Below are positions 24,708 to 33,434 of a stretch of DNA of 50,697 nt, piece by piece. The DNA comes from Nitrospirales bacterium. GTDB lineage: Bacteria > Nitrospirota > Nitrospiria > Nitrospirales > UBA8639. The position numbers and the translations under genes are program-made. Position 1 is the first letter of the stretch. Each line of letters starts with the position of its first letter. Where the stretch lies: the NCBI GenBank assembly GCA_021604005.1, contig BQIV01000035.1:1-50697 (forward strand), in the 5' to 3' direction. The notes below the pieces were generated by a model. That model ran no database searches. It saw only the letters and a list, made by a program, of their open reading frames with translations, and was not told where the DNA came from.

Positions 24708-25868
24708 ATGATGAAAAATTTGTCAGCTAGGATCGCTCAGACACTCAAAATTGCCCTTGTTTTAGGCGCGGCATTTTCTTCCACAAGCTGCGGCCCGCTG
24801 TTTACCCTCTACGCAAGCCACGAAGGATGGGACTGCGAAGGTCCCCAAAAACGGAAGGCCCCCAAAGAATGCGAGGACAGAAAAAGTGTAACGCCACTCA
24901 AAGACGATGAAATGGCGATTGCCTTGGCTGAAAAGTTTGGGCTCATGGCGTTATTCGCTCAAGTATCATATCGACATGACCAGCCAGAGGGAAAACGGGA
25001 TTCAGTTTGTCAAACAAAAGCTAATCCTAATTATGGGATGCCTAAAAATTCTGCTGAAGGTGGAGAGTGGATTCGGTTAAATGATGCAACTCTTCCAAGA
25101 TGGAGCAAAGTGAAAAAACCCAATGCCCGAGGCTGTGTAAATGACGAAAGCGGCTTGTTCTATGAGACATACATATATAAAAATACCGACGAGGTCATAG
25201 AGGAGGCCGTGATTTCCTTTAGAGGGACAGAGAATTTTTCGGACCAGATATTGAAAGATTGGACAACGAGTGCCTCAGCGACTTTTGGAATTCAACCATC
25301 ACAATATGAGCAAGCGAGCAACTATCTTCCTGCCCTTATCGAGTCCCTAAAAAAAGTGAACCTTGAGAATAATCCCATTCCCAGGATTTATGCGGTGGGT
25401 CATTCATTAGGCGGTGGCTTGGCGCAGCAAGCTGGGTATCAATTTAGAGATATTCTCAAAGTCTTTACGTTCAATTCCTCTCCCGTCACGAATTGGACAT
25501 GGTTAAGATTTCGCGGCTTGGTGGAACAAGAATATCCAATTATCTACCGGATCTATCACGGTGGGGAATTCCTTGAGAAACTCCGTTTCTTCACCACAAG
25601 TTTCACCTCCACAAGTTTTCGTCGATACGATGTGGGCATTCAATTCCAACCACGATCAAATATCGGCGGGCATGCCATGTCCATTTTCACCTGTTACTTC
25701 GCCGCGCTAATCACTTCGAGTTCCAAAGATAAGCCGAATGCTACACACTTTTATGGAAGAAAATCTGCTAAGGACACAGTCTTAGGAAACCCAAATATAT
25801 GTAAGCCCGGCTACCAAGAATTGATAAAGGAAACCAATCCAGACCTCATAAAGGTAAAAGGAGATTGA
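24708..25868 (+). CDS. Lipase class 3 family lipoprotein
   Basis: The 386-residue protein starts with a signal whose Cys follows SSTS (GAAFSSTSCGPL), a lipobox-like site, so it is probably a lipoprotein. The alpha/beta-hydrolase core has the nucleophile elbow GHSLGGG (about residue 230) and an upstream oxyanion-type EAVISFRGTENFSD (about 165). A late His (GGHAMSIFTCYF, about 320) may complete the triad with an Asp in between. It would hydrolyse acyl esters in the periplasm or at the cell surface; substrate is unknown. GGACGA lies just upstream of tandem ATG codons. The gene stands alone between repeat copies 2 and 3, and its AAA/AAT-rich codons look unlike its neighbours, which suggests transfer. 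Confidence 0.83.
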   Translation: MMKNLSARIAQTLKIALVLGAAFSSTSCGPLFTLYASHEGWDCEGPQKRKAPKECEDRKSVTPLKDDEMAIALAEKFGLMALFAQVSYRHDQPEGKRDSVCQTKANPNYGMPKNSAEGGEWIRLNDATLPRWSKVKKPNARGCVNDESGLFYETYIYKNTDEVIEEAVISFRGTENFSDQILKDWTTSASATFGIQPSQYEQASNYLPALIESLKKVNLENNPIPRIYAVGHSLGGGLAQQAGYQFRDILKVFTFNSSPVTNWTWLRFRGLVEQEYPIIYRIYHGGEFLEKLRFFTTSFTSTSFRRYDVGIQFQPRSNIGGHAMSIFTCYFAALITSSSKDKPNATHFYGRKSAKDTVLGNPNICKPGYQELIKETNPDLIKVKGD

Positions 25869-26062
25869 TTAGAAGAGATAAAATGGGGGGAGCAACCTCT
25901 ATCGGCTCTCCTACAAATGGGGCGACCTCAGCACCCAACTAGAAAAACAACAATCCCAAATTTACTAATTTTCGATATTTCTGTTTTGCCTAATTGAGAA
26001 GTAGGGCAGAAAATGAAGTCCAATTTCATTTTGTCATAAAAGTTCTTTTTAATTTTCGGTAA

Positions 26063-26425
26063 TTAGGGCGAAACGTAACCAAAATAGAGTTTCAAGAATC
26101 GTTTAAACAAGTTCTCGTTCCGGTGGTTAAATCGATACTCAATTTCTTTTAAGTACATCGGAACATGGTATTTGGAGCCCCCCCGATAGTGATACAAGAT
26201 ATGTTTGGCATAACTTCAAAAGCCTTCGATCCCGTTAATATGATTCTTCGGTTGCCGACGACTGACGAACATTTTGGAATGGTTGATCGTATGATGTTTC
26301 CCATACCGTTTCAAGGATTGATAGCCGCGAAACGCATCCGTGTAATAGACCGACCCTTTGCGCGTCTTGGCTTGGATATGCCGCATGAGTTCATCGGCAC
26401 TGACCGACTCCACGACTTTCGGTTT
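26063..26425 (-). pseudogene. IS1595-family transposase fragment with nonsense mutation
   Basis: Read on the minus strand, the fragment begins near repeat copy 3 and gives VSADELMRHIQAKTRKGSVY, then GYQSLKRYGKHHTINHS and NHINGIEGF. The next codon, normally Trp in this family, is TGA (26216-26218). The frame then continues SYAKHILYHYRGGSKYH to RFLKLYFGYVSP and a TAA at 26063. So the C-terminal part of the DDE domain is kept, broken by one Trp-to-stop change, and the N-terminal zinc-finger and catalytic part are lost. No matching terminal inverted repeats could be identified. Confidence 0.88.
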
Positions 26426-26427
26426 TT

Positions 26428-26446
26428 GGGGTCAGATCTAGTTTTA
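26428..26446 (-). repeat. Dispersed 19-bp repeat, copy 3
   Basis: GGGGTCAGATCTAGTTTTA is the reverse complement of the reference copy with two mismatches. It lies at the broken 5' end of the IS1595 transposase fragment. Confidence 0.72.
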
Positions 26447-26531
26447 TTATTTTCGTATCAAGAATTGGGTAATTAATTTCCTCTCCTTGCTCCTCATCCT
26501 TTCAATTCACCTACCCCTTCGTTTTATCAAG

Positions 26532-26640
26532 AATCTTCGCAAATTCGGATTAAATGTCAAGTCACGCTTCGCGAGTCCTTTCCTACTTGCCGGTTCACGC
26601 CAAACGGCTTTTTATCCTATTTCCATCACGAGTGAGTTAG
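26532..26640 (+). repeat. Noncoding repeat unit A
   Basis: It starts with a 34-bp block (AATCTTCGCAAATTCGG and onward, 26532-26565) that matches unit B at 27133-27166 in 32 of 34 positions. A looser second block (GCGAGTCCTTTCCTACTTGC..., from 26571) resembles 27249 onward in unit B, including CCAAACGGC. No coding content is seen. Confidence 0.65.
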
Positions 26641-26655
26641 TTGGTATGATAGGGA

Positions 26656-27039
26656 ATGATGATGAAGCTTGAAGCCAAGAAGTCTATCGTGTCTCTTATG
26701 ACCTGGGTTGTTGGTATCAATTTTTGGATCGCTTTGGTGCTATTTCCTAATGCGGCTTTTTCGGAAAGTTATGTCGCAGGCCATATTGGCGTTAATTTTG
26801 CCGATCGTCTAGAAGATGTTAAAGGAACAGGCAGCTTGATTGGACTGCAGGCTCAGGATTTTGATTTGAAGAATTCTCTTACCTATGGTGCCAAGCTGGG
26901 ACATTACTTCAATGATAGCTACTTTGGATTAGAAGGAGAAGTCTTCCATACCAACCCCCATATTAAGAATCTCGGCACTATACCCGGTATCCATTTTCGA
27001 GCGACCTCAGCCATGGTCAATTTTTTGGGTCAAGTCTAG
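26656..27039 (+). pseudogene. Truncated outer-membrane beta-barrel protein
   Basis: The 127-residue frame has a signal peptide (about residues 10-36, ending NAAFSES) and the start of a beta-barrel: YVAGHIGVNFADRL, LTYGAKLGHYFNDSYFGLEGEVFH. It stops after FRATSAMVNFLGQV, where LGQV and the TAG stop are encoded by repeat copy 4. A normal barrel of this type needs about 180-220 residues, so its last strands are missing and the sequence was cut by the repeat. It probably makes no functional porin-like protein. Confidence 0.75.
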
Positions 27040-27044
27040 TTTTA
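27027..27044 (-). repeat. Dispersed repeat, copy 4
   Basis: GGGTCAAGTCTAGTTTTA is an exact reverse complement of 18 of the 19 bases of the reference copy. It supplies the stop codon that ends the truncated barrel gene. Confidence 0.75.
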
Positions 27045-27132
27045 TAAATTCTATATTCACACATTTCCATAACGCTGAATTCTCACGGCTCTTTAGACGC
27101 GAAATCTTCCTGATAACAGGAGTAGACGGAAA

Positions 27133-27300
27133 AATCTTCGCAAATTCGGCTTAAATGTTAAGTCACACGCTTTTTGGCCCGTCTCGACGGTTCTGCCGGA
27201 TTAGAAAAACAGGTTGTCAGTGTATTGAGAATCTGGGAATTGATCAGTTTGCGAGGTCTTTCGTCCTTTCTGGTCTCGGCCAAACGGCCGTTTTTCATGT
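27133..27300 (+). repeat. Noncoding repeat unit B
   Basis: Second copy of the unit seen at 26532. The first block (27133-27166) is 32/34 identical; about 80 extra bases then separate it from the second block (from about 27249). It fills most of the space between the truncated barrel gene and the acetyltransferase gene; nothing else is recognised there. Confidence 0.6.
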
Positions 27301-27365
27301 TTATTCAACTAACTATTTCCCATGTTCACTTGAGAAGAATCGACCAGCAATGAGTAGACGACGGA

Positions 27366-27920
27366 TTAGAGTTTCCGGATGACACGACAGGGGTTGCCTG
27401 CGGCGACGACACCGGCTTTGACATCGCGGGTGACCACGCTGCCGGCACCAATGACCGTACCATCGCCGATGACCACTCCCGGGCAAATAATTGCCCCGCC
27501 TCCAATCCACACATCATTGCCAATGGTCACCGCCTTTGCATATTCCAGTTCTGAACGCCGTTCATCAGCGTTCAGTGGATGTACGGCTGTGTAGATATGC
27601 ACGCCTGGGCCGAACAAGACATGGTTCCCGATCGTGATTGGCATGACATCGAGGAGAACACAGTTGAAATTAAAATAAGCCTTTACGCCGAGATGAATGT
27701 TATATCCGTAATCACAAAAAAATGGTGGCGTCACGTACGCATCGGTATCTGTGTGAAAAAGATCTGCAAGTATTGCCTGGCGGTCGGCCTCTGGTGCGGT
27801 TGCTGGTAGTGCGTTCAACTGTTGACAGAGGAGTCGTGCCCGTTGACGCTCCGCAACGAGTTCTAGATCAGTACCGTTATACAATTCTCCCTTGAGCATC
27901 TTCTGTTTTTCGGTGGACAT
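27366..27920 (-). CDS. maa: Maltose O-acetyltransferase-like sugar acetyltransferase
   Basis: The 184-residue protein begins MSTEKQKMLKGELYNGTDLE, the N-terminal helix pair of Maa/LacA-type enzymes, and has left-handed beta-helix hexapeptide repeats in the second half (VTIGNDVWIGGGAIICPGVVIGDGTVIG). The catalytic His lies in IYTAVHPLN. It transfers acetyl from acetyl-CoA to a sugar hydroxyl in the cytoplasm. ATG 27920 is chosen because GGGAGAG precedes it and the family starts there. Exact sugar preference cannot be read from sequence. The gene appears single. Confidence 0.9.
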   Translation of the reverse strand: MSTEKQKMLKGELYNGTDLELVAERQRARLLCQQLNALPATAPEADRQAILADLFHTDTDAYVTPPFFCDYGYNIHLGVKAYFNFNCVLLDVMPITIGNHVLFGPGVHIYTAVHPLNADERRSELEYAKAVTIGNDVWIGGGAIICPGVVIGDGTVIGAGSVVTRDVKAGVVAAGNPCRVIRKL

Positions 27921-28063
27921 TGGAGCTCTCCCCTTTCCTAAAGTAATACCATACTCCATGTATGGATCAATTGATGAAGTTCGTCAAGTTGAGAAGCTGC
28001 GCAATGGCAAATGAATTGGTGAAAGATTTTGGTGATCTACCTCATAGGTAAACGTGCGCTATG

Positions 28064-28462
28064 TTAAACCACTGGCGCTAACCCCACGACGAGTTGCCGT
28101 TCCCGGGGGCCGTCGAGTTCAACCAACAAAACGGACTGCCAGGTCCCCAAACGCAACTCACCGTCTAGGACCGGTAAGGTCAAGGATGCCCCGATCAAAG
28201 AGGCCGCCATATGGGACCAGGCATGAGATGGATCATGGGCATGACGAAAGTTGATCTGAGGAATAACCTTTTCGGCGATTTCCAGGAAGTCTTTTTCCGT
28301 GCCCTCTCCAATTTCCCCAGTCGTGAGGGCCGCAGTCGTGTGCGGGAGAAAGACGTGACACAATCCATTCTGAAAATCTTTTTTCTGAATCACCTCATTC
28401 AGCTTCGGGGTGAGATCCACAATATCTTTGAGTTTCTTGGTTTTAACTTGAAACGTTTCCAT
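28064..28462 (-). CDS. YjbQ (UPF0047) family protein
   Basis: The 132-residue protein matches the YjbQ family: FLPHTTAALTTGEIGEG (metal-binding His, conserved), SHAWSHMAASLIGASLTLPV and GTWQSVLLVELDGPRERQL. YjbQ proteins are proposed to have weak thiamine-phosphate synthase activity and bind a metal, but their main role is not settled. ATG 28462 is chosen because GAGGAA lies just before it; the frame is open to 28519. It ends the same-direction run with mtgA upstream. Confidence 0.9.
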   Translation of the reverse strand: METFQVKTKKLKDIVDLTPKLNEVIQKKDFQNGLCHVFLPHTTAALTTGEIGEGTEKDFLEIAEKVIPQINFRHAHDPSHAWSHMAASLIGASLTLPVLDGELRLGTWQSVLLVELDGPRERQLVVGLAPVV

Positions 28463-28515
28463 GATTTCCTCTTTGGTTCTGTAATGCTTCCTCCAATAAT
28501 TTGAAAGTTCTCGGA

Positions 28516-29298
28516 TCAACGAGTAGACATTCGCCGTAGAATCAATTTCATTTTCTTTTCCACATAGGGCGTCATCTCAGTCGGTTGATGTCGAAGCGGG
28601 CTGGGAATGACTGCGGCTAAGCGGGCACCTTCTTCTCTTGAGAGGCGGGAGGCTGGCTTGTGAAAGTACCGTTGTGCTGCAGCTTCAATACCGAAGACGC
28701 CGTGACCCCATTCAACAATATTGAGATAGAGTTCAAGGATGCGTTTCTTACTCAGGGTGGATTCCAGTATCCAGGTGATGAGGAGTTCTTTGCCTTTGCG
28801 AATCGGGTCGCGGGAGGTCGAGAGATATAAATTCTTGGCCAATTGTTGGGTGATGGTCGAGCCGCCCCGCACGATACGTCCTTGTTTCCAATTGGTTTCC
28901 AGAGACTCCAGCACTTCATGCCAATCCACGCCGGCATGAGAATAAAAGGTTCCATCTTCTGAGACCAGTATGGCCTTGCGTACGTGACGCGGGATGTTGG
29001 TGAGCGCTGTCCATCGATGATCGATTGTGAGCGTGGCGCCTTTCTCGCGGGCTTCATCGGTTCGCTGCCGCATGAGCGCGGTTTCTGTGGGATTCACTGT
29101 GGGCAATTGAAGAAGTGAGAGGAAGGGAAACGTCAGAATTTCAAATATGACATAGAGTCCAATGACACCCAAGAGCATGTTGAATGGAAAAGTACGAAGC
29201 CATCGAAATCGACGGGCACGTGGCTTTCGGCGTGAACCGGTTTTCCAGAGAGCTACATTTGGACGAATGTTCGTGGTTCTTCGAGTCGATCGCTTCAT
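28516..29298 (-). CDS. mtgA: Monofunctional peptidoglycan glycosyltransferase
   Basis: The 260-residue protein has one N-terminal transmembrane helix (about residues 38-58) and a GT51 transglycosylase domain. Catalytic motifs are EDGTFYSHAGVD (motif 1 with Glu), GGSTITQQLAKNLYLS (motif 2), and RKGKELLITWILES with KKRILELYLNIVEWG (motifs 3-4). It polymerises lipid II into glycan chains without a transpeptidase domain. It precedes the YjbQ gene in the same direction, with 53 bp between the genes. Confidence 0.93.
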   Translation of the reverse strand: MKRSTRRTTNIRPNVALWKTGSRRKPRARRFRWLRTFPFNMLLGVIGLYVIFEILTFPFLSLLQLPTVNPTETALMRQRTDEAREKGATLTIDHRWTALTNIPRHVRKAILVSEDGTFYSHAGVDWHEVLESLETNWKQGRIVRGGSTITQQLAKNLYLSTSRDPIRKGKELLITWILESTLSKKRILELYLNIVEWGHGVFGIEAAAQRYFHKPASRLSREEGARLAAVIPSPLRHQPTEMTPYVEKKMKLILRRMSTR

Positions 29299-29600
29299 AC
29301 TGGTGTTCTGGGCTTGGCCTCACTCTCGCGACGGATGCGAGATGATGATGCCCTGATGAATCGGCGAACACAAGGGGTCTGGAGGTGCAGGATGGGAGAA
29401 AACAAAATACGGGACATTATTTGAGGGAAGTCCCGGTCGATATGAAGTGCGCCGTCATTGTGAAACGTTTCGCCGAACGTCTAGGCTTGAGAAATGCCTA
29501 AGGCGTCCGGCGGTGGAAGATTCGGGCCAAGAACGAATACCAGCTTGCTGTCACAACATCCGGATGCAGAGTGCTGACCGCACGTTCGTCGGTATTTGTG
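29299..29600. other. Intergenic region with a long hairpin
   Basis: Holds a long imperfect hairpin at 29471-29512 and no supported gene. It separates the cytochrome gene from mtgA, both on the minus strand. Confidence 0.5.
29471..29512 (-). terminator. Strong imperfect hairpin downstream of the cytochrome gene
   Basis: CGCCGAACGTCTAGGC pairs with GCCTAAGGCGTCCGGCG through about 14-15 base pairs (one mismatch, one bulge) around a 9-nt loop. No T-run follows on the minus strand, so it may stop exonucleases or attenuate rather than terminate. Confidence 0.4.
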
Positions 29601-30119
29601 TTATTTCATGACTCGTCCGCATTGTCCGTTGTTACAAAATGCGGTGAATCCTGAGTGACAGGTGATGCAGGTTTTGGTTGATAATGGTCCTGTTGGAGTC
29701 GTGATGTTCTTACCATCTTCGGTATAGACGCCGTACACCGGTGCGCCACCTTGATGTCCAGTCACAAACAACACTTTCAATTCCGATAGATGCAAAATGA
29801 AATTCTCGCCTTTGGCATATTTGCCGCTTCGGGTTTTGTACGCGTCCAGACTGTCCGGCTTCACCAGCACTTGTGCTTTCCCCGGCCCTTCGGGGCGTAT
29901 CGCGCAATAGGTTGCGACGGTTTCTTGATAAATCGGGGGAAGTCCACTCACGTCGGCATCACAGCCAGGCAGGCCGCCGATTTGACTGACGGCTGTCGTT
30001 ACCGGTTTCCACGTTTTCCAATCACTTGGAAATGTAGCGTCTGCAGCGAACCCCTGGTACGAGACCAGGGCCATACCCATCATGATGCCCAAGGCTGTTA
30101 GTGTCTTTCTTAATCGCAT
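29601..30119 (-). CDS. Small secreted c-type cytochrome-like protein (possibly P460-related)
   Basis: The 172-residue protein has a signal peptide ending at about residue 25 (VSYQGFAADA). Near the C-terminus is a single haem c attachment motif CITCH, followed by a second Cys pair in FCNNGQCG. The middle region (KAQVLVKPDSLDAYKTRSGKYAKGENFILHLSELK) resembles the beta-sheet domain of cytochrome P460/cytochrome c'-beta, with the haem motif near the end as in that fold, but this is a pattern match only. A periplasmic electron-transfer or small-molecule-binding role is inferred. It has a GGAGG ribosome-binding site and stands alone between two hairpin/promoter regions. Confidence 0.65.
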   Translation of the reverse strand: MRLRKTLTALGIMMGMALVSYQGFAADATFPSDWKTWKPVTTAVSQIGGLPGCDADVSGLPPIYQETVATYCAIRPEGPGKAQVLVKPDSLDAYKTRSGKYAKGENFILHLSELKVLFVTGHQGGAPVYGVYTEDGKNITTPTGPLSTKTCITCHSGFTAFCNNGQCGRVMK

Positions 30120-30243
30120 AAATCCTCCTGTTTTGGCGATGCCTCTGTGTCTATGTTTCGATGTATTGGGTTGCCTGTATCACACGATGTTTCATAGGTC
30201 TGTCTCTATGTTGTCTGTTTCACATCGTGCGTACGAGCAAGGC

Positions 30244-31836
30244 TTACACCTGAAATTGGCGAAGACCGTCTTTTAATTGATCGGCGGTTTCATTGAGTTG
30301 CTCAGAAGAGCTCGAAATCACATGCATGCCTTGATTGACCTCGGTCGTGGACTCCACCACGCTATGCGCATGGGTGCGAATTCGTTCAATCATCTCCGAT
30401 TGCTGTTTTGTGGCGTCGGCAATTTGGGTCGTCATGTCGACGATGGAACACGTTAACGTGTTGATTTCTTGAAGTGCATTTCCTGCGCGTTCGGCTCTTG
30501 CTGCATTGCTGTCTACGCTCTTTTTGGTACTGCGAATTAACGAAATCGATTGTGCGATATCGGTCTGAATCGTTGAGATGACACGTGAAACTTCTTTGGT
30601 TGATGAACTGGTTTTTTCCGAAAGCTTTCTCACCTCTTCGGCCACGACCGCGAATCCTCGTCCGGCCTCTCCCGCACGTGCGGCTTCAATCGAAGCATTC
30701 AGGGCTAACAAATTCGTTTGCTCGGCAATGTCTTCAATCACCGTATTGACGTCTCCGATTTGATGCGAACTTTCTCCAAGCCGGTCCATCGATTGACTGA
30801 TTTTGCTCACTTCATCGGTGATGAGATTAATTTCGGCAATGGTTTCATTCACGACGTCATGGCCATCTTGCACCTTCTGTAAAACATATTGAGCATGCGT
30901 GGCAGCCCCCTCACTATGCGTGACGATGTGTTGGACGGCCAACGCGTTGGCTTCCACAGACTGAGCGGCTTCTTCCATATTGACATGCTGTGCCTGTACC
31001 AACGTGAGCAGTTCAGCCGATTTATTATCCATGGTCTGCGCCGAACGGCTGGATAGTTCAGCATGCCGGCGAGCGGCTCCGATGGTTTCCTGAAGCTTTG
31101 CGACAAATCCATTAAACTGGCGAGCCAAATCTCCGATTTCATTGCGAGACTCGCAGGTAATGGTCGTTTGTAAATTCAGACTTTGGGCGACACCGATCAT
31201 GCCATTGGAGACTTGAAGTAGCGTTTTGGAAAATTTTTTACTCACCAAGAATGCAATGACGCCTGCGGCGAATAGAACAGCCAAGGAAACTGGTAAGGAT
31301 TCACTGAAGACACGCCATCCTAACCCTTCCAGTGATCGTGCGGAAAAGCAGGCGACCACCATTCCGCCATTTTTTATAGGTAATGCGTGGCGAACGAATA
31401 GAAACGACGCATCTTCATTCAGGTACGTATCATTCTCCCATTGATCGGGGGGTATGGCACTCAGTGTTGACGTAATCAATTCAGTCGACGCTCCTTGGGA
31501 GACGTAACGGTGGGAAATGGGTTTCGGTGGGATAGCTTCTGCAAACAGCGTTTTCTCGGAGCCTGCGCTGACGCCCGAAATATCGAGAAAGAGCAGATCT
31601 TCATAGGCGGCATAAAGATCTTGGGCTGCCTGGTTGCGCAACGTCATCATGTTGCCGCCGTCAATACTTTTTTCCGAGAGTGTAAGGATTGGCTGGAGTG
31701 AGACGATAGCCTTTTCAGTTAAATGGCGTTTTTCAGATGCCACGTCGCTGAAATATTGCACCATTCCCATACACACAATCGGAAAGACCGCACATCCGAT
31801 CGTGAGTAATCCGATTTCAAGTTTAATGCTGCGCAC
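30244..31836 (-). CDS. Methyl-accepting chemotaxis protein
   Basis: The 530-residue protein has a transmembrane helix near residues 8-28, a periplasmic sensor of about 160 residues, a second helix near 187-207 ([15 protein letters not shown]), a HAMP domain and a long coiled-coil signalling domain. The conserved hairpin tip reads [20 protein letters not shown] followed by [18 protein letters not shown]. It binds CheA/CheW at the membrane. The start is GTG 31836 with AAGGG upstream. No che genes are nearby, so it reports to a chemosensory array encoded elsewhere. Ligand unknown; the periplasmic domain looks PAS/Cache-like. Confidence 0.93.
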   Translation of the reverse strand: MRSIKLEIGLLTIGCAVFPIVCMGMVQYFSDVASEKRHLTEKAIVSLQPILTLSEKSIDGGNMMTLRNQAAQDLYAAYEDLLFLDISGVSAGSEKTLFAEAIPPKPISHRYVSQGASTELITSTLSAIPPDQWENDTYLNEDASFLFVRHALPIKNGGMVVACFSARSLEGLGWRVFSESLPVSLAVLFAAGVIAFLVSKKFSKTLLQVSNGMIGVAQSLNLQTTITCESRNEIGDLARQFNGFVAKLQETIGAARRHAELSSRSAQTMDNKSAELLTLVQAQHVNMEEAAQSVEANALAVQHIVTHSEGAATHAQYVLQKVQDGHDVVNETIAEINLITDEVSKISQSMDRLGESSHQIGDVNTVIEDIAEQTNLLALNASIEAARAGEAGRGFAVVAEEVRKLSEKTSSSTKEVSRVISTIQTDIAQSISLIRSTKKSVDSNAARAERAGNALQEINTLTCSIVDMTTQIADATKQQSEMIERIRTHAHSVVESTTEVNQGMHVISSSSEQLNETADQLKDGLRQFQV

Positions 31837-32331
31837 AGTAATGGCTACCCTTGGCTTAGATGTTAGAAAATTTTCAAGGTCATGGTGAATCTCAGGTCAT
31901 GAATTGGTCTATGGTGACCTGTGATTGAGTGAGGGGATCTCAAGCACGTTCTTCTTGCCTTAACTTCGCCTTTCTTGTCGAAGCTTTCTCATACCATCGT
32001 TTTTGATCTTCGGCACTGGAATTGTAAAACTTTAACGTTATTGAGGATTTATTGACTGAAATTTGGGTTGGACGCGGTGTGTCTGTTTCTGGGGATTCGT
32101 GACTGTGAAGGTGGAGAGGCCTATGACGCTTGAGACTTCAGAATGACTCGTTGCGTAACATGTGGATAAACAGATCATCGTAGAGTTTAGGCTCAACCCA
32201 GGTGCTTTGGAGAGGTATGACTCGATTAGCATAGGTATGGCTATCAGTTCCGCCACAGTCGTGCGGTATACCCAAAAAGCCACTGTCCATTGCCCACGAC
32301 TCTTAAAGTAAAAGGACATTCACTGGCGAGG
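31837..32331. other. Long intergenic region without recognised genes
   Basis: About 500 bp between the chemoreceptor and the small lipoprotein gene, both minus strand. A 93-codon frame at 32038-32319 has no ribosome-binding site or protein-like motif. No repeat or terminator was recognised. Confidence 0.5.
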
Positions 32332-32712
32332 TTATGTAGGATTCTCGTTTATGAGTTCGGCTTCACATTGCCAGCCGTCTCCAGACAATCCATCGACGGT
32401 CTCAACGATATCATTTACCTGTACCGTGCCATCGGTTTTGATGAGAGCCTGTCCTTTTTGAGTCGTCAAGTCCATTTCTTGAACGCCTTGCAACGATTGG
32501 AGTGCAGTGCCAACTGCTCCAAGATATAAATCGCAATTGTTGCCACTGAGTTTCAGCGTGATGTTGGTAGGGTGGCGTATAGACTCTACGGTTTCATCAC
32601 TACACCCTAGAGTTCCGGTTAGGCACATCCCTATGGTGAGCAATGTGGCGAACCGGACGTACGTCTTTCTTCCTTTTCGATGAGTCTGGTGTGTCGTCGG
32701 GGTTTTGTGCAT
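32332..32712 (-). CDS. Lipoprotein with degenerate heavy-metal-associated (HMA) domain
   Basis: The 126-residue protein has a lipoprotein signal with lipobox LTGTLGC (Cys near residue 37) and one HMA-like ferredoxin fold (TLKLSGNNCDLYLGAVGTALQSLQGVQEMDL...KTDGTVQVNDIVETVDGLSGDGWQCEAEL). The usual metal site CxxC is reduced to one Cys (NNCDLYL); a second Cys is far away near the C-terminus (WQCEAEL). So it may not bind copper or zinc in the usual way. ATG 32712 is used; the frame extends further up but without family or signal sequence. Confidence 0.72.
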   Translation of the reverse strand: MHKTPTTHQTHRKGRKTYVRFATLLTIGMCLTGTLGCSDETVESIRHPTNITLKLSGNNCDLYLGAVGTALQSLQGVQEMDLTTQKGQALIKTDGTVQVNDIVETVDGLSGDGWQCEAELINENPT

Positions 32713-32934
32713 GGTCTTATCATACCCTATACATGCCATTGAGTGAAATTCTGCAAAACACGAGCGCGGGATGTAGAACAACATACCCTGCATATGTCCG
32801 TGTGTGCGTGCTGCCTGTGTTCCCGTGTTGAATTACTTGTATTGTGTCGTGTAGAACGAGTAGAGAATTGTTCCGGCTTTGGGGTGTTCTGTCCCGTTGC
32901 ATACATCCAGAGTCATTCAGGAAAGGGAAAAGGG

Positions 32935-33186
32935 ATGATGTTTCATATCCGAATGTTATGGGTCATGATGATTGGGAGTAGTCTCTTACTCGCCATTCCA
33001 GGGAACACTACCATAGCAAGGGTCTTGGGCCACGCAGTGGGGCACTTATTTTCTGCGTTCCTGTTGGCGTCCATTCCGCTTGTGGGCTATTACGTTCTGT
33101 ACAAAGAATTAGGTGAAAAGGAAGTGACGCTGATTTTCCTTGCGGCTTGGTTGTATTTAGTCATCTCGCAAGCCTTGGGCTTTTAA
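32935..33186 (+). CDS. Small integral membrane protein
   Basis: The 83-residue protein starts at tandem ATG codons (32935) after a GGAAAGGGAAAAGG purine run and has three hydrophobic segments: MLWVMMIGSSLLLAI, VGHLFSAFLLASIPLVGYYVL and VTLIFLAAWLYLVISQALGF. No family is recognised. It is not followed by a same-operon gene within 250 bp. The upstream part of the frame (to 32743) is Cys-rich and random-looking, so it was left out. Confidence 0.6.
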   Translation: MMFHIRMLWVMMIGSSLLLAIPGNTTIARVLGHAVGHLFSAFLLASIPLVGYYVLYKELGEKEVTLIFLAAWLYLVISQALGF

Positions 33187-33434
33187 CGGCTCAGCGGGAA
33201 ATGTCTAGGATGAATCGATACGAGACCGTCGTGCTCAATCTTCAGGTGATTGGATGCCGGTTCATGGCATACTCTGTATACCCTACCTACTAGAAACAAC
33301 ATTCTAAATATGGTATCTATATGCTATATGTAACTACTATTAGTAGTATCTGATGAAAATCCTCCGCTGGCCTTATCGTACGCTACATTCCAGCACCAGA
33401 ATTTCCTTCCTTCAATCAACAAGTGAGGCGACCC

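Noticed and set aside
32038-32319. 93-codon minus-strand frame
   Set aside because: No ribosome-binding site, no motif and uneven composition; it most likely arises by chance.
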